64,000 nucleotides of DNA from Staphylococcus schleiferi (GTDB taxonomy: Bacteria > Bacillota > Bacilli > Staphylococcales > Staphylococcaceae), in the NCBI RefSeq assembly GCF_900458895.1, contig NZ_LR962863.1:806001-870000 (forward strand), given 5' to 3'. The notes beneath the pieces were generated by a model. It was not told the DNA's origin. It did no database searches and saw nothing but the letters and a program-made list of their open reading frames with translations. Below, piece after piece: positions 58,575 to 64,000 of this stretch. Both the position numbers and the translations under genes were made by a program. Numbering within the stretch: position 1 is the first letter of the stretch; each line of letters starts with the position of its first letter.

Positions 58575-58722
58575 AAATAAATAGCGCTAAGGTGATTTTT
58601 ACTAGAAAATCGTCTTAGCGCTTTCTTTCTATGATAAAACTTCGTATGAGATGACTTCGTTTTGCGAGAGGCAGCCTCAGCCTATCGTCTTTGGCTCGTC
58701 TTGTTCTCTCAGACGTCTCGTC
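58575..58722 (-). repeat. composite intergenic repeat, copy C
   Basis: Begins directly at the IS remnant's end with AAATAAATAGCGCTAAGG; hairpin at 58583-58622. Module 1 on the - strand, GAGACGTCTGAGAGAACAAG then ACGAGCCAAAGACGATAGG and CTGAGGCTG, lies at 58650-58722 and aligns along its length with copy A. Confidence 0.75.
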
Positions 58723-58762
58723 ATTAATAGGAGGAAAGTACATTTCGCATACATCAAACAAA

Positions 58763-58806
58763 AATCGGAAATGTGAAATTGAATCATTTATTCCACATTT
58801 CCGATT
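58763..58806 (-). terminator. terminator of the ilv-leu operon
   Basis: On the - strand AATCGGAAATGTGGAA pairs with TTCACATTTCCGATT (one mismatch) and is followed by TTTGTTT. It lies about 125 nt past the ilvA stop. 58807-58930 shows nothing else. Confidence 0.78.
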
Positions 58807-58930
58807 AATCATAGTTTCACACATTGGTTGATGTATATTTAAAATACACTTCAGTCATATCTCTTTAACATTCACCAAGTTTTTATAAGGTAACAGTTTC
58901 ATCTGAACGTTTATTAATCGCGAATTAACG

Positions 58931-60199
58931 CTAAATTAATAATGAGTAGAGCATTTTATTTTCATTAATATAAATATTCTTCGGATCGAACTGATTCACG
59001 TGCTGCTTGAGCTGTTCTAAATCGGTATGTCTCTGTAGTTGAATACCTATAATCACAGTTCCCGTATTTTGGGAAGATTTTTTTAAATACTCAAATTTTG
59101 TAATATCATCATTGGGTCCTAATACATCATTAACAAATTCTCTTAATGCACCAGGACGTTGAGGAAAATTGAGGATAAAGTAATGTTTCATCTCTTCATA
59201 AAGAAGAGAGCGCTCTTCAATTTCTTTCATTCGATTGATATCATTATTTCCTCCAGAAACGATACATACGACATTTTTACCTTTTATTTTATCTTTGTAT
59301 TGTTCCAATGCGCTTACACTTAGCGCACCAGCAGGTTCAGCTACGATTGCTTGCTTAGAATACATGTCTAATATCGTAGAACACACTGCACCCTCATCTA
59401 CTTGGATGTAATCATCTAAAGTCTCACGGCAAATATCAAATGTAATGTCTCCCACACGGGCTACAGAGGCGCCATCTACAAATTTATCAATGTTTTCAAG
59501 TGTTACAACATGACCTTGTTTAATCGACTGATACATACTACTTGCGCCTAAAGGTTCTACGCCAATCATCTGTGTCTGTGGTGAATAGGATTTAAAATAA
59601 GTAGACACACCCGACATGAGTCCGCCACCCCCGATGGCCCCGAAAACATAGTCGATTTTAAGATTCTCTTTTTCTGATTGTTCAATCATTTCTTTAGCTA
59701 AAGTGCCTTGTCCAGCAATCGTGTGTACATTATTAAATGGATCGATAAAAGTCATACCATGTGATGTGGTGTATGCCAGCGCAGCCTTTAAGCAATCGTC
59801 AAATGTATCACCAATGAGCTTAATTTCGACATTGGCATCACCAAAAAATTGAACTTGATTAACTTTTTGTTTTGGCGTTGTCACTGGCATAAAAATAACG
59901 GCATGAAGATTCAGTTTTTTCGCAGTATATGCGACACCTTGTGCATGATTTCCTGCGCTTGCACAAGTGATACCACGAATCCTTTGTTCATTGGGTAATA
60001 CTGCAATGGCATTATAGGCACCTCGCAACTTAAATGAACGGACCCACTGCAAATCTTCACGCTTTAAATAGACATTACATTGATATTTGAGCGATAAATA
60101 ATGATCTTTTTCTAAAGGTGTTTCTTTTACGATGTTTTTAAGACGTAAGTGTGCATCATCCACATCTTGTGCATGTACAGTTGTTCGAAGATTAGACAT
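58931..60199 (-). CDS. ilvA: threonine ammonia-lyase (threonine deaminase)
   Basis: 422 aa PLP enzyme making 2-oxobutanoate, the entry to isoleucine. The PLP lysine is in [37 protein letters not shown] and VSGGNND follow. The C-terminal ACT-like domain (about residues 335-422) is single, the short regulatory type. GTG 60208 is in frame, but AAGGAG on the - strand is spaced for ATG 60199. Last gene of the operon, 12 nt after leuD; intact. Confidence 0.95.
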   Translation of the reverse strand: MSNLRTTVHAQDVDDAHLRLKNIVKETPLEKDHYLSLKYQCNVYLKREDLQWVRSFKLRGAYNAIAVLPNEQRIRGITCASAGNHAQGVAYTAKKLNLHAVIFMPVTTPKQKVNQVQFFGDANVEIKLIGDTFDDCLKAALAYTTSHGMTFIDPFNNVHTIAGQGTLAKEMIEQSEKENLKIDYVFGAIGGGGLMSGVSTYFKSYSPQTQMIGVEPLGASSMYQSIKQGHVVTLENIDKFVDGASVARVGDITFDICRETLDDYIQVDEGAVCSTILDMYSKQAIVAEPAGALSVSALEQYKDKIKGKNVVCIVSGGNNDINRMKEIEERSLLYEEMKHYFILNFPQRPGALREFVNDVLGPNDDITKFEYLKKSSQNTGTVIIGIQLQRHTDLEQLKQHVNQFDPKNIYINENKMLYSLLI

Positions 60200-60211
60200 C
60201 TCTTTCACTCC

Positions 60212-60784
60212 TTAAGTATATTTAAGTTCATAATCTTTTATTTCTTTTTCATATTTTAATGTGATTGCGATGTCATCAAGACCGTTCACTAGTTTTTCTT
60301 TCCATGTTGAATCAATTTCAAAATGAAAAGTTTGTTCTGGTGATTGTACAGTTTGTTGAGGGAGATCGACAGTAATGGTTTTAAATTGAGCTAAATGTTT
60401 TCGTGCATTCTGGTCTAATTTGATGGGTAAAAGTGCATTTTTTGTACAGTTCATATAAAAAATATCACTAAAACTTTCAGCAATTATCACTTGAAAACCA
60501 AAATCTTTTAGCGCCCATGCGGCATGTTCTCGACTCGAACCACACCCAAAGTTATCACCCGTTATTAAAATGGTTGCATCTTTATAGTTTTCATCATTTA
60601 ATATAAAGTCTGGATTGTCTGAACCATCAGAGAGGTAACGCCATTCATCAAATAAAAAGGGGCCATAACCCGTTTTGGAAATACGTTTTAAATGGGCTTT
60701 CGGAATAATTTGGTCTGTATCAATATTGTCATAAAATAAAGGAACAACTTTACCTGTATATTGAGTGATAGGTTTGATTTCCAT
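60212..60784 (-). CDS. leuD: 3-isopropylmalate dehydratase small subunit
   Basis: 190 aa swivel domain that pairs with Leu[18 protein letters not shown] at the N-terminus and the substrate loop [17 protein letters not shown] are intact. Its start overlaps the leuC stop by one base. Undamaged, unlike the three leu genes before it. Confidence 0.95.
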   Translation of the reverse strand: MEIKPITQYTGKVVPLFYDNIDTDQIIPKAHLKRISKTGYGPFLFDEWRYLSDGSDNPDFILNDENYKDATILITGDNFGCGSSREHAAWALKDFGFQVIIAESFSDIFYMNCTKNALLPIKLDQNARKHLAQFKTITVDLPQQTVQSPEQTFHFEIDSTWKEKLVNGLDDIAITLKYEKEIKDYELKYT

Positions 60785-62158
60785 TATGCTTCAATCTCCT
60801 TTCTTACATCTACAAAGTGACCTTGGATGGCTGCAGCTGCTGCCATAGCAGGGGACACAAGATGTGTTCTCGCACCTTTTCCTTGTCGACCTTCAAAATT
60901 ACGATTACTTGTTGAAGCACAATGGACACCAGCAGGGACTTGATCTGGGTTCATTCCTAAGCACATACTACATCCAGGATCACGCCACTCAAACCCTGCG
61001 TCTTTAAAGATAACGTCAAGCCCTAGTGCTTCTGCCTCTTTTTTTACTTGACGAGAACCTGGAACGACAATCGCTGTAATATTAGGATGAATTTTCTTGC
61101 CTTTTACAAAATGACTCGCTTCAATTAAATCAGAGAGCCTTGCATTCGTACAAGAACCTAAAAAGACGTAGGCTAAAGGAATGTCTTTAGCGAACTGGCC
61201 AGGTTTTAAATCCATGTAACGGTAAGCTCGTTCGTCATTACTATCTTTAGACTCTGGGAAAGGTGTACTAAACGAAACACCCATTTCTGGACTTGTTCCC
61301 CAAGTTACTTGAGGCTCTAAATCTGAAACGTCTAATTGAATCACTTTATCAAAATGTGCGTCTTCATCACTATACAACTGTTGCCATTGTGGCATTTTTA
61401 AATCCATATCTTGAGCATAACGACGACCTTTAAGATAGTCATACGTTATTTGGTCTGGTTGGATTAAGCCATATTTTGCACCTGCTTCGATCGCCATATT
61501 ACATATTGTCATACGACCTTCCATTGAAAGTGATTGAATGGTTTTACCAGTAAATTCAAGTGCATAACCTGTTCCAAAATCAACACCATACTGATTAATT
61601 AAATATAAGATAATATCCTTAGCATAAACGCCTTTTTGGAAGTACACCAGTGACTTCAATTTTTAAGTTTTTAGGCTTTGTTTGCCAAAGCGTTTGTGTT
61701 GCAAAAACATGTTCAACTTCGCTCGTTCCAATACCAAAGGCAATCGCACCAAAAGCACCATGTGTCGCTGTATGTGAATCTCCACATACAACTGTTTTAC
61801 CGGGCTGAGTGAGTCCTGTTTCTGGTCCTACCATATGTACGATACCTTGTTCGTCAGCCCCCATATCAAAAAGTTGAACGCCAAAATCTTTACAGTTTTG
61901 TTGTAAAGCTTGTATTTGCTTATTTGCAATTTCATCTTGGATATTAAAAATGTCGACAGTCGGGACGTTATGATCTAATGTTCCAAAAGTTAAATCAGGT
62001 CGTCGTAATTGACGATTTTGTAATCTTAACCCTTCAAATGCTTGTGGAGACGTCACCTCATGAATAAGATGTAAATCGATGTATAAGAGTTGTGGCTCAC
62101 CATCTTGTCCCGTAATGATATGCTGATCCCAAATTTTATCAAAAAGTGTCTTACTCAT
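60784..62158 (-). pseudogene. leuC: 3-isopropylmalate dehydratase large subunit, one frameshift
   Basis: The first frame (62158 to about 61635) carries [23 protein letters not shown] and [13 protein letters not shown]; the second (about 61659 to 60784) [16 protein letters not shown], the 4Fe-4S cysteines [12 protein letters not shown] and GCSMCLGM, and [15 protein letters not shown]. At 61633-61637 five T (five A on the coding strand) stand where four would keep the frame. Corrected length is 457 aa, normal. Either a real loss of leucine synthesis or a homopolymer error. Confidence 0.9.
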
Positions 62159-62161
62159 TTG

Positions 62162-63212
62162 TTAAGCCTCCTTTAATTCCTGTATAAAGTGATGGAACAC
62201 TGCATTAGTCCCATAATGACCTCCTAAGTCAGACGTTGTAATGCCATTTTTAAGTAAATGGTCAACGGTTTGTTCTAAAAGTTGTGCCATTTTTTCTTGT
62301 TGTGCGGATTGGCGTAAACACATGGCGAGTGACAAAATCATGCCGAAAGGATTGGCTTTATTTTGTCCAGCGATATCAGGGGCAGAGCCATGTATCGGTT
62401 CATAGAGTGAAGGCCCATTTGTGCTAAAGCTTGCAGAAGGGGAAAGTCCTAACGAACCAGGTAACATTGAGGCTTCATCGCTTAAAATGTCTCCGAATAA
62501 ATTTTCTGTTACGATGACGTCAAACTCAGCAGGTCGTTTAATGAGATGCATACTACATGCATCAACAAGCAAATGTTCCACTTCGACGTCTGGATAGTGC
62601 TGTGCAACTTCATTAATCGTTTTACGCCAAAGTTTGCTGCTTGATAACACGTTTTCTTTATCGACGGAAGTTAATTTTCCTCGACGAGATTGTGCAAGTT
62701 TAAAAGCAGTAATGTGCAATTCTCGTTATTTCCGCTTCACTATACGCCAGTGTATCTACTGCTTCATTTGCATTAAAATAACGCGGTTCACCAAAATAAA
62801 GCCCTCCAGTGAGTTCTCTTACAATGATTAAATCGGTTTGATTAACAATCTCACGTTTAATAGGTGACAAGTCCACTGTATAAGGTGTTACACGAGTGGG
62901 ACGTATATTTGCGTATAAATTCAAAGCTTTTCTAAGTTGAAGTAAGTCGTGCTCTGGACGACAATCGGGATTTTCCCATTTAGGACCACCGATGGCACCT
63001 AACAAAATAGCATCCGCATTTTGACAAGCATGTAGTGTTTCATTAGGCAAAGGTGTGCCATAGCGATCAATGGCACAACCACCTATATCATAAGTATCGA
63101 CATGACAGTTAAAATTGAATTTTGTGGCAAGCTCGTTAAGAATTTCTAACGTGCCTGCCATTATTTCTGGTCCAATACCATCGCCTGGAAGTGCAACAAG
63201 GTTGAATGTCAT
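62162..63212 (-). pseudogene. leuB: 3-isopropylmalate dehydrogenase, one frameshift
   Basis: The first frame (63212 to 62700) has LPGDGIGPEIM, GAIGGPKWE and VRELTGGLYFGEPR; the second (62719 to 62162) has [40 protein letters not shown] and HGSAPDIAG. At 62711-62712 (AA on the + strand) one base is extra: ITRIAH should continue TAFKLAQ. This site is not a long homopolymer. Corrected length is 349 aa. The gene overlaps leuA by 4 bp. Confidence 0.9.
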
Positions 63213-64000
63213 TCTGTAGCACCTACCTTGACCACAGGCGTTGTTGATTTAGCTACAGCTTCTACGTAGGCTTTACATGACGCATAGATAATATCATGGT
63301 CAAAGCCAACCCCTGTATATTCTTGTCCATTGACTTCTACACGGACATGAACTTCAGCTTGTGCATCAGAACCTTCAGTTACAGCATCAATGCGATAATC
63401 TAATAATGCAGTTTCAACTTTAAAAATGCGGTCTACTGCATTATAAATAGCTAAAATAGAGCCTGTTCCTATACTTGAATCTTGATAAACTTGTCCAGCG
63501 TTATCTTTAATGACGACGACTGCACTTTGTAAACCATTTGAAACGAATTGAAGTTGTAATGCATCAAGATGATATTGGGCATGCTTATCATGTTCACTAT
63601 CTTGAATTAACGCATGAATGTCTTGATCTGTGACATGCTTTTTCTTATCCGCAATATCTTTAAATGATTTAAACAACGTCTTTTGTTCCTCTACATCAAT
63701 GTTGTAACCTAAAGCCTTTAATTTTTCTTGGAATGCATGTTTACCTGATAATTTACCAAGAGGTAATTCTGTATTTTTTCACACCGACTAATTGAGGTGT
63801 CATAATCTCATAGGTTTCAGGATTTTTAAGAAAACCATCTTGGTGAATACCAGACTCATGGCTAAAAGCATTTTTACCTACAATTGCTTTATTACGAGGA
63901 ACTCTCAAACCAGCATAGCGTGCTACTAAATCAGAAGTTTGCTTTGTCAGTTCAAGATTGATTCGACTTTGAATTTGGTAGTGATCTTGTCGGACATATA
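63209..64000 (-). pseudogene. leuA: 2-isopropylmalate synthase, partial, one frameshift
   Basis: Runs off the right edge; only the last ~264 codons are seen. The upstream part shows [19 protein letters not shown], a signature of the catalytic barrel; the C-terminal leucine-binding regulatory domain follows ([35 protein letters not shown]). At 63774-63779 six T (A on the coding strand) replace five, so PQLVGVK loses the frame before the expected [11 protein letters not shown]. First enzyme of leucine synthesis and the feedback point. Confidence 0.88.

Noticed and set aside
58615-58824. 69-aa - strand frame downstream of ilvA.
   Set aside because: It spans repeat copy C and the operon terminator; no RBS or homology recognised.

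Overview
The window is a chromosomal segment of a Staphylococcus. Gene order (rho-rpmE2-tdk-prfA-prmC ... glyA-upp-mnaA-atp ... alr-mazEF-rsbUVW-sigB-tex-sprT), low G+C and protein sequences all fit the genus. The 16S rRNA and protein divergence from S. aureus suggest a coagulase-variable animal species, perhaps the hyicus/agnetis/chromogenes group. The species is inference; the genus is secure.

Layout. 1-9.2 kb: housekeeping genes on the + strand (rho end, L31, thymidine kinase, RF1 and its methyltransferase, tRNA t6A synthesis, arginine phosphatase, glyA, upp, UDP-GlcNAc epimerase). 9.4-16.3 kb: the complete F1Fo ATP synthase operon atpIBEFHAGDC. 16.5-18.8 kb: DUF1146 protein, murA, epuA, fabZ. 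18.8-20.3 kb: an intact ISL3-family insertion sequence with an exact 8-bp target duplication. 20.5-25 kb: ywpF, an SSB paralogue, then a TPP riboswitch driving tenA-thiD-thiM-thiE. 25-29.7 kb: yidC, a large secreted, histidine-rich repeat protein behind a perfect Zur-type operator, and a CPBP protease. 29.9-35.5 kb: HD protein and cardiolipin synthase, then the copper cluster csoR-csoZ-copZ-copA with two CsoR-type operators. 35.5-45.4 kb: rodA, ddl, murF, cshA, a structured RNA candidate, three bacterial-PH membrane proteins, acpS, alr. 45.4-48.7 kb: mazEF and the rsbU-rsbV-rsbW-sigB stress module. 48.7-52 kb: intergenic repeats, tex, sprT. 52.1-57.6 kb: three tandem promoters, tRNA-Leu, tRNA-Gly and a 16S-23S-5S rRNA operon. 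57.6-58.9 kb: a repeat-rich scar with an ISL3 fragment. 58.9-64 kb, - strand: the end of the branched-chain amino acid operon, leuA (partial)-leuB-leuC-leuD-ilvA.

What stands out. (1) The Zur box/-10/-35 arrangement at 26.12-26.17 kb places a 28-aa-repeat, His-rich surface protein under apparent zinc control; an in-frame stop separates it from its LPXTG anchor. (2) A composite intergenic repeat occurs three times and its hairpin shows paired base changes. (3) Several conserved genes carry single-base lesions: prfA, ydbT, leuA, leuB and leuC by frameshift; sprT and the surface protein by nonsense codon. prfA is essential, so at least some must be sequence errors; the cluster in leuABC could be either error or real loss of leucine synthesis. 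(4) A ~94-nt nested hairpin lies downstream of cshA. (5) The SSB paralogue appears to start at ATT.
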